The notes beneath the pieces were generated by a model. That model ran no database searches. It saw only the letters and a list, made by a program, of their open reading frames with translations, and had not been told where the DNA came from. 64,000 nt of DNA from Viscum album (lineage: Eukaryota; Streptophyta; Magnoliopsida; Santalales; Viscaceae): assembly GCA_963277665.1 (NCBI GenBank), contig OY728121.1, positions 961,036,097 to 961,100,096 of the forward strand. The letters are read 5' to 3'. Made by a program: the position numbers and the translations under genes. This document shows, one piece after another, positions 1 through 12,688 of the stretch (position 1 is the stretch's first letter; the number at the start of each line of letters is the position of its first letter).

Positions 1-491
1 TTTGTTATTATATTATTTATAGAACACTTTTTGAGACCCTACTATTCATTATATCACACTCCGTTCCATTTCCATCTAGTGTTTATAGATTAACAGTTTC
101 CATCTTTGGGTAAGGGGAAAACAACTTAAAGGTGATTGATGTTCTCAATCCTTTCAACTAATAGTCTTGGTGGTGACTAGTTGATATTTAATCCAGTTGT
201 TGCATGAGATGGTTGATTTTTTATATTTCTAGTTTTCAAATACATTGATGATGTGAATCTTTGAGTTTATTTATATATGTCTGTTTTTAGTATTTTCCTC
301 TTTTGAAGTGGTGAAAATATTTACATTTTATATTTTATATTCCACTCTTTTGTATAAAATATGTCCCCTCTTTGATTTTCTAAGATTCCAGGTGATAGAA
401 TCCAACCCATGGATCAAGAATTCCATTTAGGCTCAGTTACGATCAGCTCAGGTATTATTATACTGGGGCATCCAGGCTGGTTTTTGAGGAA
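1..491 (+). repeat. Element A 5' LTR, terminal part
   Basis: The segment around 20-60 (aacactttttgagaccctac) recurs near 7040-7065 as a close variant. The later stretch with 'agctcaggtatt...' recurs near 7465-7475 as 'atcaggtat'. The copy ends immediately before a tRNA-iMet-like primer site. The LTR start lies left of the window. Confidence 0.7.
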
Positions 492-492
492 A

Positions 493-506
493 TGGTATCA
501 AAGTTG
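493..506 (+). other. Primer binding site of element A (tRNA-iMet type)
   Basis: TGGTATCAAAGTTG resembles the usual plant TGGTATCAGAGC primer site complementary to initiator tRNA-Met. It lies directly after the 5' LTR copy. Confidence 0.65.
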
Positions 507-1079
507 TTGCATAAGAATCATTTGTTAATGTCAATATGTGGTTTGGAATGTCATGATCGGACATAGGTGCTAGTTCTGTGTGAGTTTCTAGCTAGACATC
601 AAATTAATAATCCTTAAGTCCCAATGGGTTTTTCAAAAAATTGACTTTTTGGAATTACTTGATCTAATTCTAGAATTTTCCATACAATTAACCCGAGTTT
701 GATTAAATTCCAATATAAGAGTTCTTCTTGATGGAATTGATATTATTGTACTTCTGGTTTGAGTTGTTGATTTGAGTAATATTATAATGTTTCAGTGTTG
801 TTTTGTAATTTTGGGTAGCATCAATCTTATAATAATAATTTTTATAGTCCCCAAAAGTATTAAATTAGTGACATACAATGTGTGTATGTTCCTATGGAAG
901 AGATACTTGATAATATTATTGTCTTTATTATCCAAGAATTGGGACAAGATCCTCCACATGATCTCGTTCATGCTCCTATTGTGATACCTCAAATGGATTA
1001 ATCTTAGTATCATGATTAAGAGTTTATTCACTAGGAACTAACATCTTTCTAAAGATCTAATTATTATCATGAGGATAAT
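507..1079 (+). other. Leader and decayed 5' gag of element A
   Basis: No reading frame of more than about 70 codons is coherent here. The position between primer site and recognisable gag suggests untranslated leader plus eroded gag N-terminus. Nothing else is visible. Confidence 0.4.
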
Positions 1080-1725
1080 TATTTGTTAAACAAGATAGAG
1101 ATCCTTTTGGAATTAATGGAGATTCCAAATCCGATTAATGTGAAATGTGATACCTTAAAGATGAAAGGTCTTAGTAGGATATGGGGGAATTTTGTGGTAT
1201 TGTTGAAGAATAATGAGGGTTTTAAGTAGAAGGAATTTATAGTTATTTTCACTGATTATTTGTTTCCATAATCTATTGTTTTTATTAATACTTTTGTGTC
1301 TTTTGACCAATAGTTGGCTGGCAGGACTATGTCACAATATGCAAACCTCTTTATAGAGCTTATGTAGTTTTCACCTAATATTATACTGAATGAGAAATAT
1401 TAATTCTTTACTGTTTAATATGAGTCCATAACACAGTATATTTTCATAGGTTTTATTACTAAATATCACTTCTTATGTTGATGTACTAGATATGGTGATG
1501 ATGGTTGAGCTTAATCTAGCTAGTATGTTATGTTTTACATGAGTTCCCGTTTCTTCTAGTGGCAGATATTTGAGTTCATTTATAGGAATAATGAATCATG
1601 GAAAGTCTCATGGTGGTTCTAGATATAACTAATTTTTTACACCTCCTGTAGTTCTGGGTATAGATCATTTTACTTGCTTTTATTGTTTCATAGTTTGGCA
1701 TTAAAAAAGGGTTTTCTTCAAGGAA
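1080..1725 (+). pseudogene. Element A gag remnant (Retrotrans_gag plus one zinc knuckle)
   Basis: Around 1240-1410 the translation shows a capsid-like stretch with 'MSQYANLFIEL', which matches the M-[TS]-V-A-x-Y-x-x-x-F-x-E-L core of plant Ty3 gag. At about 1675-1720 a CCHC-like motif remains: Cys-Phe-Tyr-Cys, four residues, His, then a stop and a Phe where the last Cys would lie. Several stops and frame changes interrupt it. Gag would have formed the virus-like particle and bound the RNA. It is not functional now. The call rests on motif order and on the primer site upstream. Confidence 0.65.
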
Positions 1726-1899
1726 CCCAAGATATATAGTTCATGCGGTCTCTCAAGACACCTACATAATTTTCTCCATAATTTTTACACTCCATAGAGA
1801 GGTAAAATATCATTAGTTCATAAAATTTTTGTAGTTCAATCAAAAGACTCATGAAAAAGGGGTTCTTTCCAAACGCATCAGGAATAAATCTTCTTCACA

Positions 1900-2290
1900 A
1901 TGTGTAAGTGTTTGTAGAGGTAGTTGATACTGGTCCAGTGACTATGAGAGATAGAATCAATATAACACCATCTTTAGTGAAATATTTATTTTACCTCTAT
2001 ACATCTCAAATGATTATATGGACTCATATTGTAAATATAATAAATTATCATACCAATATTTTGTCTGATGTGATGGATATTACTTTGTCCCTCAGAATGG
2101 AGAGAGAGACAAGCCTTCATTTGAAATTAGGGTCTCCTATTTATTATATATTTATTTTTATTGGGAAGTTATAGTGTTAAATATGAAACACATTTACATC
2201 ATTCTCAGTATGGAATGGCTCATTTCTAGTAAGGCTCGAATTGAATATTATTTTCGTTGGGTCTCTTTTAAAGTACCCAATAAGGTGTGC
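1900..2290 (+). pseudogene. Element A protease-region remnant
   Basis: The frame at about 2180-2280 reads 'IYIILSMEWLISSKARIEYY', which corresponds to the conserved block just after the Ty3 aspartic protease (hydrophobic run, G-M-D-W-L, then H-x-x-I-D-C). The D-[ST]-G active-site triad itself is not recognisable upstream. The frame is open from about 1908 to 2173 and again to 2362, but the sequence is too eroded to define protein ends. The position between gag and RT supports the assignment. Confidence 0.55.
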
Positions 2291-2369
2291 CACATTTTTT
2301 ATGGAGTATTATACCTGATATTAAATAAATATAGACATTTTTTTCAATTTATGGGAAATTAATTTCCTT

Positions 2370-3650
2370 GTTTATATTTATATTTGAAGTGGGAATCATC
2401 CAAAGAGAATCTCACTTCAGTTGTTATTGATTTTCATGATATTTTTCCTTCTGATATTCATGGTTTTCCACAGGTAAGATTTGTAAAATTATATATTAAT
2501 CCAGTGATTAGTAATCAATCTGTTCTTACTTATTGATATATAATGTCACAATCTACACTAAAATAGTTTAAGAATCAATTATATGAAGTCATGTGACATG
2601 GATTCATTTTCTTGAGTGTTCTACTATGGGTGGTGCATATTCTCTTTTCTAAGAAAGTTGATGGAACACCCCACCTATGTATTAATTATTGTAAACTAAA
2701 TCTAGTTATAGAGAAGAAAAAGTTTATATTAAAATAGATTGATTATTTATTTGACCTGTGTAAATGGTAGAAGTTATTTTTGAAGATTGATCTTTGATCT
2801 AGTTATCACTAGTTGATAATAAATGATTCTGACATTCAGATGATCAACTTAAGATAAAGGTATTAAAATTATGAGTATATTTTAATTCCATTTGTTCTTA
2901 CCAATTCTCTTGACATCATTTGGTTTTTATAAATAGAATCTTCCATGAGTATATTTATATGTTCATGGTGGTCTTTATTGATGAATTATTTGTTTACATT
3001 ATGTTCAAAGAGGATCATTTGTGATATCTGAGAGAAGTTATGGAAGTGTTGTGAGATCACTAACTCAATCCAAATCATTCAAAATGTGAGTATTTCGGAT
3101 TCAATAAGTGAGGATCATAGGAAACGTGATCCTTGAAAACCGTATTTCTATTGATCATGAGAAGGAAAAATATGTTATGATAAGGTAGTATCCTTAGAAT
3201 GTTTTCGATATGTGGAGATTCTTGAGTTTATTGGGGTATTTTACCAAGTTTTTAATGGAATTCTCGAATTTGGATTCACTGAGCACTGGTTTCACTTTTT
3301 TGGGTATGTTTTTCACTTGGGATGAAAATTTTATGTGTTATTTTTTATATGGAATGTACTTTGACTCATACACATGTGTTGAATCTTCTAGAGGCTGGGT
3401 AGGGCTATGTGGTCTTTTCTGATGCATCAGGTTTGGGTTTGGGTTGTGTTCTTATACTGGGTGATAAAATTGTGTCATATAGTTGTCGACATCTTAGGCC
3501 ACATGAGAATAATTATCTAACCAATAAACATTAACTCACATATGTTATGATCACTCTTTAAAGTTAAAGGAATTACATTTTATGATGTTGTTTTTACTTG
3601 TTTTTCAAAAACAAGATCATGGGTTATATCTTATCTCAAAAATATTTGAA
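2370..3650 (+). pseudogene. Element A reverse transcriptase and RNase H remnant
   Basis: At 2645-2705 the translation reads 'FSKKVDGTPHLCINYCKLN', a clear version of the RT block F-x-K-K-D-G-x-x-R-x-C-[IV]-D-Y-R-x-L-N. A decayed 'IDL...' block follows at about 2785 and 'VVFIDELFVY' at about 2965, where the second Asp of the FIDD active site is Glu. The connection block 'FLSLLGYFTKFLMEFS' lies at about 3220-3265. RNase H begins near 3415 with 'FSDASGLGLGCVL', keeping the first catalytic Asp, and continues with a 'SCRHLRPHENNYLTN' block to about 3535. Multiple stops and frameshifts make it non-functional. Confidence 0.8.
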
Positions 3651-4019
3651 CATTTGATAGTGAAATTGGGAGGATTACCTACCATATTATGATTTCAACA
3701 TTACCTACACCCCATTAAAGAATAATTTCATTACTAATTATTTGAGTAGGGAATTTCCAAACCAGACATTGAATGAAACATAAGATGAGTTGGAAGTGAT
3801 GAATCTCTTTGAACAGTTTCATTTAGGATTCTGGGAAGGGGGATCCAAGATTGTTCTTGAAAGTGTTCAGCTGACCTAAAAGCTTATCAATATAATTCTT
3901 TATAAGAAATATGTTGATGATAATATCTATGGTATTATTGTATCTATTTATGTTGGTAGATCATTATTCAATATATGTTATCTTTTTAGGGTATTTGGTG
4001 CTTTTATAATAAGTTCTTT

Positions 4020-4800
4020 TTCCCCTTTATATGTGAGAAAATATGTGATTTGGGATTTCCATAATTCCCAATGAGAGCTTCACCAGATAACCATGAAGAT
4101 ATTTTATGACATGCTGTAATGATTTTTTGGTACATGTATGAAATGAAACATTTTTTATTTTGTTTCGTGTTGTTATACTCTCCAATAGGTTAAGGTAAAT
4201 CACTAGAGACCTTGAGGTTTAACTTATCCACTTTTTATGATAACTTGGAAGTGGGATGATGTTTCTATTGAGGTTTCTGTTTAGTTACCATGTACACCTC
4301 AAGGAAATAATATGATATGGGTTGTGATTCACCAGCTGACCAAATTAGCTCACTTTATAAGAATTAGGAAAGAAACAAAGTGTGATGAGTTGGGAAATAT
4401 CTATATGAAAGAGATTAATCATTGTAACAGAGTTAAATATTCTATAGTTTCCGATAAAGATCCCAATTTACTTATCATTTTTATAAATCCTTTAGAAGGT
4501 TTTGGGATCTCAGGTTCATTAGAGTATGACATACCATCTTCAGATAAATTGCTAGATCGAAAGGGTTCTACAAATTCTTGAGGATATTTTATGGGATTGA
4601 ATTCTTAACATAGGGGTATATTGAGACATCCATTTGGGATTAGTGTAATTTTATTATAATAATATTTACCATTCTATTATATTTATATCCCCCTTTAAGG
4701 CCTTGTATCAAAGGTTGTGTAAATATCTATCGTGTTCATTGGAGATTAGTGAAATATTCTTGATTGGACCGAATTTGATTCAAGATACAACATAAAACGT
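4020..4800 (+). pseudogene. Element A integrase remnant
   Basis: The zinc-binding part is represented near 4150-4195 by 'FVSCCYTLQ*VK', where the second zinc Cys appears as Leu. The catalytic core follows in one frame at 4310-4580: 'WVVIHQLTKLAHFI' (canonical W-V-[IV]-V-D-R-L-T-K-S-A-H-F) and 'YSIVSDKDPNL' (second catalytic Asp region). Downstream the D-G-Q-S-E-R block is not recognisable. Integrase would have inserted the cDNA into chromatin. The region is broken by stops before and after the core. Confidence 0.75.
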
Positions 4801-4859
4801 GTTCTTGATTCTTTTTAAAATTTTGATAGTGTATAATTTGTATAATTATTATGGTAATC

Positions 4860-5310
4860 ATCATTATATAATGTTGGAGTTTTTAGTTGGTGACCAGGTG
4901 TTTTTGAGAGTTTCACCTCAGTTGGGTGACCGACATCTTAAGAGGGATGCGAATCTTGATCCTCTATTTTTAAGACATTTTGGTAAGACTTCCCCCATGT
5001 TTGAATCTAATCCATAGTTTTTGTCATGCATCATATCATTTAATGTATCCTTATGAAAAACATCATATTATGAGATGCAATGATATTAATGTTGAGCTTG
5101 ATTTATCCCTGACTTAGAATCACCCCTAGATTATTGATTTTGAGAAAAAGGTTTTTCATTAGAGGATGATAAATTTGGTCCATGTGATATGGAATCGGGG
5201 TTCTTATTCTCATGAGACATGGGAGCATAAGAAATTTATTATAGAGTAGTGTAATCATCTCTTTTATATGGAAACATCTTGATGTACTTTTAGGGGGAAA
5301 ATTTTTTATG
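4860..5310 (+). pseudogene. Element A integrase C-terminus and chromodomain-like tail
   Basis: At 4870-4960 the frame reads 'LEFLVGDQVFLRVSPQLGD', the conserved G-D-x-V-[FL]-L-[KR]-V-S-P block that follows the integrase core. At 5125-5230 a decayed stretch with 'IIDFEKKVFH' and later 'ETWEH' corresponds to the I-L-D-x-[RK]-x-x-x-L...A-T-W-E pattern of the plant chromovirus tail. Chromodomain-like tails target integration to particular chromatin. Stops interrupt the frame. Confidence 0.65.
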
Positions 5311-5317
5311 GTGGTAT
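5285..5317 (+). other. Polypurine tract region of element A
   Basis: The stretch from 5290 contains 'agggggaaaa' and stands just before a TG-starting segment taken as the 3' LTR start at about 5318. Its position after the chromodomain-like tail fits a plus-strand primer tract. Confidence 0.45.
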
Positions 5318-7505
5318 GGTTGTAAGATTTCATTACTCATTTTCTTGTATTTCATTATCCTTATTTTGATATCCCTTAATTTGGGTATTTTTTGGGGTTC
5401 ATATCACAAGAATTTGAAGAAATTTGGAATCAAAAGGTAATATATAAGGTTGGGTCACAGGTAGTAAAAACCTTGTGGTATGGACAAAAAACTCTTTCAC
5501 CCTATTCTGAACCATAAGAAGGGGACACATAGTTTTTATAAATCATATGATCACCCCTCAAAACCCTGTAAACTATGGATATTGGTAAATTCATGGTTAG
5601 ATCATAGTTATTTTAATCGTGATTCCAAACCAATCACCCCAAATAGAATACCTACAAGGGTACACATTTAAGGTTCATGGTTTGTCTAACTATGTGGCCC
5701 TATATAGAAAACCATGTCCTTGTGTTTTAATTCCACAAAACAAATATGTTAAAATTACCAAAACCTCAGTTTAATTTGATAATTTTCCCCAATTGAACTT
5801 TACTAGTTTCTTGGCTGTTGGAAGCCCTCATGAGCGGATTATGACTCCTCTAAATTATTTTCTTTGTGGATTGAGTCGACGTTGATATCTATTGATCTCA
5901 TCCAAGTAAGTGGATCTACTCTCGTATGGTCTCTTCTGATATCTCATTATATCTTACATATAGATGTATAGATCATGATTTAATTTTTTGATCTAAAATA
6001 ATTTTCTTTAGATCAAAAGTATAGTGTGGGTTACTAGATCCTACATGCCTTTGATCTTCTTTGAAAATCCCCATTATGGGTGTTCTGTATTATGATCCCT
6101 TCGATTTAGAGTTCATTGGTTCTATAATTATTCTCTCTAAAATTCATTCATTGAATTTTTTTATTAATATTAAATGAGTTTTTAATTTAATTAAAAACAT
6201 GGATTTGTGATGATTCTATCTTTTATTCGAAATAGGTTTGGGATTTTTGAAAAACACCAATTTCAATGGAATTGAAATTGTTGGGAGAATATTTCAAAAA
6301 TTATATCTTGATTTAGAAATAATTTTTTATGAAATGATTTGATCATGATCGTTAGAAAGTGGAATATATTAATAGGTGATTTAAAATGGAATGAAAAGAT
6401 TAAAACCAATGATTTGCTTTTGTAATGAGAGAGAAACATTGGAAACTAAAATTTGGTTGTTATATCTTGAAATTATTTTAATTAATTTAATGAGAATTTT
6501 ATTGATTCTTTGATTAAATTATTTTATGCTTTGGTAGTCAGTCAGTAACTAGGGAAATAATATTTGTACCATGACCCATTATTACTAGATTTACAATGAA
6601 AATAAAATATAACTAAATCATATTCACATCCCATAGTGGCTCCAAGTATGGGGTGTTGATTGATTACTCATTGTATCTCCCGAAATGTGGTGTTGATTTT
6701 TGTGTAAACACTTATATAGAAATGCATTAACAAATAATAAGTGTGATTACACTATCACTAATGAAACTAACATACCAAATGGATATTTTTCATTCTTCTT
6801 ACATTACATGATTATATTATACATGCAATTGATTCATTGAAATTTTTTATTCATTGCAACTTATTTATATAAATTATTTTATAAAAATATTCATATAATC
6901 CTATTTCAATTATTGTGGAAAGATCATCCATATATCTAAATTAAAGAATGTTTTTTCTAAAAATATGAAAATGTAATTCCCTTTCTTGATTTTAATTTAA
7001 TTATTTGAATTAGTGTTTAATTATTAAGGTATTTATTATAAAACACTTTGTGAGACCCTACTATAATTTATAGTTTACACCAAATATTTTCCTTTATCTA
7101 TTTATATATTATCTTTTTCTATGTTTGAGCATGGGTAATGTTCCACATATAGGGGGTGGATGTTCTTGATCCTTTAGACCTGGAGGCTTGGAGGTGACCA
7201 AAGGTGATGTAATCAAATTGTTTTATGGCATTTTTGAGTTTTCTCTTATTATTATTCATGTAATTTTATGATGTACAGGTTTTGTTTTTGGGATAATTTT
7301 TTGTTTACAGTGCCTTCTACTTTGTATTTTTTATCATTCTGAATTTTAATATTTTATATTCAATTGTGTTGTGGGAATTGTTTTCCCTCTTTGATTATGT
7401 GTGGTGGCAGGTGAACGTCTCCAAACTATGGGGATCAGAGGCACCTATTAGTATTTTTTAAGGTCATATCAGGTATAAAGGTACTAAGGTATGTAGTATG
7501 GTTTA
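5318..7505 (+). repeat. Element A 3' LTR (about 2.2 kb)
   Basis: The end of this segment (about 7015-7505) parallels the 5' LTR part at 1-491, including 'gagaccctacta' and a 'gtggaggtgacca'-like block. The start is inferred from the purine tract and a TG dinucleotide, so it may be off by tens of bases. No gene is seen inside. Confidence 0.55.
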
Positions 7506-8469
7506 TGAAATTTACATATGAATATCACAATATAGATTTTATGAAACATATAACACTATAATTCATTAATTACAAAAATGTATGAATCAGAAGGAATACG
7601 AACCACTATAAAAATCAATGAAGTATTTGGGAAAATAATTACCCTATATATACTAATCAACTATAATTTAAACACACATTCCTAAATGTTATATGAAAAC
7701 CATTTTAAAAATTTATATAACAACATGGAATGTTTATAAAATAAAAAGGAACTTAAATACCTGTCTTGAATCAAAATTTATTTAATATGAGTCCTTAAAT
7801 ATAGAAGAGAATACCTGATTTTGTGACTAAAAAATATTAATCAAAAGGAAACTCAATGTGTAAGAAAAAACCTCACCCTAGGTTTCATCCAACATAATAA
7901 CTTATAAAGGAATGATAGAAGGAAAAATATAGGAGATATAGGATATATAATATTAATAAATAGAGGATGACCTATCCTTGAAGAAATAACCTAGAAATCG
8001 ATTGAAGGATACAAAAAAATAATGGTTAGAAAGGAGGGTGTTTCTCTTGATGTCTCTTCATAAGGTATTTCATGAATGTATAATGGGGTTGTCCCTTTAA
8101 TTCATAAAATCAAGAAGTTAATTTTATGAAATTCACAATTTTAAAAGATATTGGTAACTCACATTATTTGGTCACCTAATTTACTAAACTTTTCACTTAG
8201 TGTTAACAACTTACTAGATAAGTAATGGAGTAATACATGATTTGGAAATAATAATTGAAAAACTATTCAAAAACTATCTGATAAAATATAATATAAACTT
8301 TGGACCCTTTTCATTATTATCATGTTATTTACAAAAAAAATAATGAACTGTTAAATAAGTAATTTTCATAAATACTAAAAAATTATTAAAAGGAATAACA
8401 CTAAAAAAAGAATAAGATGTATAAGAACATATAAAAATTGATAACTGAAAGTGATGTATTGGTGTGATA
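7506..8469 (-). repeat. Element B, 3' LTR fragment on the minus strand
   Basis: The block 7690-7790 parallels 19905-20010: both contain 'acatggaatgttt' followed by a short A-rich segment and a 'tgaatcaaa' string. The block 7851-7890 parallels 20070-20105, sharing 'aatgtgt', 'aac', 'caccct' and 'ggttt' in order. Orientation is taken from the primer-site-like string at 17979-17991, which reads on the minus strand. The minus-strand start at 8469 (TATCACACC preceded by a purine tract) is a guess. Confidence 0.45.
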
Positions 8470-10382
8470 TTTCTCCTCACTATAAAAATTTCTACGCCTA
8501 AAAATTCACTATGTTATAGAGAAGACAATATAAAGTCAAAATATATCATAAGGGAATAGAAACACAAAATTGATATCAAATATAAAAGAAAACTCTCTTA
8601 ATTGGGAGAAAATCCATGGGCATCAAAATAAATATAATGTCAAAAAACACAGGAGTGGTTACACTAAAGGGACAACAAAAATAGTCAAAAAAATTTAGTA
8701 AATCCCTTCACCAAATAAAGGCATCAAAAATATGGTAGCTTAATGAAATGGGAACATCCCAAGAAGATAACCACAAAGCATATCTTAAGAATTAGTGAAA
8801 TATGAATTATCTAAACGTTGGACTAGTATAAATAAATAATCACATGGAACAAAAAAAATTATCCTACAATGATGCACATAGTTTTAGGCATCCCAAAATA
8901 CAATACAAAAATTAAGATAGGAAAATATAAGGTATAACCTCATAGGGATGATATTTTAATTCTGAAAATAACATGAACTAAAAGGTCAATAAAATTAGAA
9001 TAATAGAGAAATTAAATGAAAATAAGGGAAGGAATAAAGAAAGAGAATATAATGAAGTGGAAATAAATAAACAAACCATATAAAGATAAACCTAATATGT
9101 TCACATTAAAAGAAATGGTGAATGTAGAACTTCCTCATAGGGAAGGATAATACATTTCAAGGAATTAAGAAATATTTCTTGTTGGATTTCTCTAGTAAAA
9201 AATAATCAAGAAGGGTTTTTATTTCCTAATATACTAGATGTATAGAAAGGTTTTATAATAATAAGATATTACACATAATATCTAATAGGTAATAACATGG
9301 TAGAAACTATCAAATATATAATCATGATGATATATTGATAATTTTTAGGGAATCATAACATAAATAATGAAGTTAATTAGAGAATAAAAAAAAGTAAACC
9401 CAGGACAATAAAATTTCCCAAATCTTCAACTCATCACAAACCTAATTAACTAATAGTCAAAATAAAAAACTGAAATAAAATAATCACCACCATCAAAGTA
9501 ATCTAAACACATAATATAATAATAAAACAAAAATATCATGTCAATCCAGAAATTATGTAATTATAAATTTTAAAACTAAGACAATACAATTTAAAAACAA
9601 GTTTTCACTATGAAAACACTTGTAAATCCACCTATAATTGACATTAGGTTAATATACACTACTTTAAAAAAAGTTAACTCCACTTGAAAACAATTTTTAA
9701 ATATTTTCTTTTTAGTTTTGAATCATGACATTCAAATTTAAAAATCATATTTGAAATCCAATACATATTATGTGGAATATTATTAAATACTAAAAACAAT
9801 AATTACATTAAAATTTTATACCAAAATTAATCCTTATTAGTTTCAAAATACCAATTATAAAGAAATACACAATTTCACAAATTTTTCATTAAAATAAAAT
9901 TCACATTTATTTTGGAAAGCACCCTATTTTTTTTTCAAATTTAGACCTCAACATTTATGTAATCAGTTTTCAATCAAACAATCTAAAATAAATTAAGTCA
10001 ATTAATCTCTACACATAATGAAAATACTCATTAATTTATTATAATTATCATTATAGAACCCTAAAAGAAATTTAAGACAAAAAGGAATGAAAAATAAAAT
10101 TTTCAACAAGGTTAGTATCATTGCATGGTATGGAAACAAGGTTTGTAGGATCACTCATTAAAAATGAAACTATCATAATAAGGATAAATGGAACCATGAG
10201 CATAATGTTCAAAATGGTTTCTAGATTGTTTAAATCAACCATGTGCCTTGGTTTTCCATTAATTTTTAACAAAAAATATGGAAACCCAAAATAAATCCCA
10301 TATTACAGCAATAAAATTTCAAAAATCCATGATATATTACAAATATAAAAAATGTATTAAAATATAGAACTCATAAAGAAGC
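8470..10382 (-). other. Element B internal region, no recognisable gene
   Basis: I see no retroviral domain on either strand. The longest minus-strand frame (10272-10072, 66 codons) is unlike any family I know. The stretch is taken as internal sequence of B because it lies between the two LTR-like copies, and continues after the C1 insertion at 17856-17978. Confidence 0.3.
10378..10382. repeat. Probable target site duplication of C1, left copy
   Basis: GAAGC precedes the 5' LTR, and AAAGC follows the 3' LTR at 17856-17860. Four of five bases match, which fits a 5-bp duplication with one later change. Confidence 0.6.
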
Positions 10383-11269
10383 TGTTGGGACCACTTTGTG
10401 TATGAATATTGTATTTGTTGTCAACAGTTGTCAATAATAGTCAAAATGAAGAAGGATACGAAAAAGGAATCCAAATTTAATGGAAATCGGATGAAGTGGG
10501 GATGCCTGGAGAATTGTTATGCAATCATAGCATTGTATGTCATGCTGGGGAAATTCTCCATGAAGTAAATTCTAATGATTGTTAAAGTGATTCTAAGTTC
10601 AAATAACTTGTGTCAATGGTGACACATTGTTTACAATAATGACGAATAGCGATGTATCATCCATCTAAGGATGATTGAAGAAGAAGAGAGATTTAAAGAA
10701 TACCATTCTGAGCTTCACGATTACATGAGAACCATGAAAGAACTTAATTGAAGAAAAAAATCATATAATTTTCATAATGTAGATAATGATGGCTGAAGAA
10801 GAAGAGAGAGTGTGGAAGGACTTTGCATTCTCATAAGGTCATTAATTACACATTTCATTGAAATCAGATGCTTGTTTTCCTATTCATTAATGTTCCAAAT
10901 ACATGTATCAAAGGTGATACATTATCTACAACATTGAAGGTGTTTGAAGAAGCCTTAAGCCTCAACATTTGGAAGAAGAGAGATAAATGGAGTTATTTGG
11001 AATTAACACTCTAAAAGGAGTTGATGATTTGATGTGAGGATGAAATAAGTATTTTGGAATTCATATTCCAAAAAGAATGGATAAAATCAGACGTTTCATT
11101 GTTGATTTGTATTTTACAATCATCATAAGTTTGGAGAACTTTTGGTGCAAGCCATACGAAGGATAATGAGAGTAAAGAAGTGTTTTTGGAAAAACACAAT
11201 TCAACATCATACTATCCAAAGCAAAGACAAAGGCAAGAAGTGGAGGCATGCAGGTGGAATTATTTCAGA

Positions 11270-11460
11270 AATATAGAAAAGGAATGAAAGTGGCGTGCAG
11301 GTATTGGTGTGCAGGTGGTAGTGCACAGGTGGAATTATTTTAGAAATATGGAAAAGGAAAGAAAGTGGCACTAGGTATTGGCACACAGGTAATGGCACGC
11401 AAGTGGTGGCGCACAGGTATTCGCGCGCAGGTATTGGCACACAGGTCTAGGTCGCACAAA
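11270..11460 (+). repeat. Degenerate tandem array of a GCGCAGGT-type unit in C1 5' LTR
   Basis: About a dozen units of roughly 14-18 bp built on 'ggcgcgcaggtatt' follow each other, many with GCGC changed to GTGC or GCAC. The changes fit CpG decay. The array lies just upstream of the TATA box, so it belongs to U3, the promoter side. The matching array is at 16425-16610. Confidence 0.8.
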
Positions 11461-11474
11461 GTACTGAAAATTTT

Positions 11475-11482
11475 TATAAATA
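11475..11482 (+). promoter_or_regulatory. TATA box of C1 5' LTR
   Basis: TATAAATA, followed at about 25-35 bp by a plausible transcription start. The same octamer occurs at the equivalent place in the 3' LTR (16626-16633). Confidence 0.65.
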
Positions 11483-11539
11483 GATGACTTGCATCCTCAT
11501 TTCTTAAGGATCAACACTTGAGAATTATATTTGAGCTCT

Positions 11540-11850
11540 GGGCGCACAGGTAGAGAGTTGGGCATGCTGGTTGAGAGTTGTTAGAAGGTACACAGGTTGG
11601 GTGGGAAGAGGTTGGAGGTGTGCATGCTGCATGAAGGCAGTATGTCTGAAGGGCAGTGCACAGGAAGAGGTGCGCAAGTTCCTGGCGCGCAGGTCTGAGT
11701 CACGCAGGTTAAAGTGGGTGCACAAGCTGCTTTGCTCCAGGGGTTCCTCCCAGCTTCTGGGTAGGAAAGAAGAAGAAGCGGGGCACATGTATAAGGCACA
11801 CAGGTATAGGTTGCGCAAGTCAAGTATAAGGCGCACATGTCAAAGAGCTC
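11540..11850 (+). repeat. Second GCGCAGGT-type array downstream of the C1 TATA box
   Basis: Scattered 'gcgcaggt', 'gcacaggt' and 'gcgcaagt' units recur between 11540 and 11850 in the presumed transcribed leader. They keep long frames open on both strands by composition. The equivalent region is at 16695-17005. Confidence 0.65.
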
Positions 11851-12688
11851 AGTGTATCTGGTTTTTCATTGAAGAAGCAGAAGAAGAAAAAGGGTGAGCA
11901 GCTTACTGGTTTGCTGCATAGAAAGATGAGAAGAAGAAGAATAAGAACAGAGTATTCACAATTGAAGCCTACAATTATTTAGGGAAGTTCAATTCAGATG
12001 ATTCTATGTGAGATGATCTTCATTATTTGAATAATAACATTGGTATATGTGATTCTAGCCAAGAAGAGAGAAGAGGTTTTAGTGCAGTTGGTTATTTCAC
12101 TAAGAAGAAGAAAGAATAAGCCTAGTGCAGTTTATGTTACACTAGAAAATAAGAGAAGGAAATAAGGAAGAATTTCTTGCCTGATGCTTTGCAAGTAATC
12201 AAGTAAAGAGCACTAAAGAAGAACAAGAGCAGAACCTACCTTTTGAAGAAGGAATTAGACTGTCTTTATAGGCAGTATAAAAACCAGCTAGAGGCTGCAA
12301 GTTGGACTTGGCTATCACCAGTCCATGGAAGAGGATTGTTTCCCACCCCCTCCAAAGTGTAGGGACTCACACTGGCTAGAGGATTGCTTTCCTAGCCACT
12401 CCATTGTGACATCATTTAACATTATAGTGGAGAAGCCATGCACTGGTCATCCCCATGCATGGAAAAGACGTAGCTACTCTTATTGAGTGGTGAACCTAGT
12501 AAAAATATCATTTTCATATTTTTAATGCTTTCAATTATGTCATGTGACATGGAAAAAGAGAATAAGAGAATCAAGATCCTAACAGGTCAAGAGGTACATG
12601 GATAAAAATTTGGAATTGGTTTAAAAATTCCCCAACACTGATTCACCCCCCTCTCAGTGTTCACCATATCCCAAACTAGTCCTCACAA

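Larger units (their letters stand above)
1..7505 (+). mobile_element. Element A: heavily decayed Ty3 chromovirus, 5' end outside window
   Basis: The segment holds the 3' part of a 5' LTR (1-~491), a primer site, remnants of gag, protease, reverse transcriptase, RNase H, integrase and a chromodomain-like tail in canonical Ty3 order, a purine-rich tract and a 3' LTR (~5318-7505). The internal region is about 4.8 kb. Frameshifts and stops are frequent in every domain, and the two LTR pieces agree only roughly by eye (about 65-70%), so this is an old insertion. The order PR-RT-RH-IN followed by a chromodomain-like C-terminus places it among plant chromoviruses. The exact clade is uncertain. Confidence 0.8.
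10383..12687 (+). repeat. C1 5' LTR (2305 bp)
   Basis: It starts TGTTGGGACCAC and ends CCTCACA. It is colinear with 15520-17855 over its whole length, including the TATA box and the GC-rich repeat arrays. The immediately following bases form a primer binding site. Confidence 0.9.

Noticed and set aside
11525..11897. Overlapping open frames of 85-108 codons on both strands in the C1 LTR
   Set aside because: They translate the GCGCAGGT repeat array and lack stops only because of its composition. Frames on both strands look alike.
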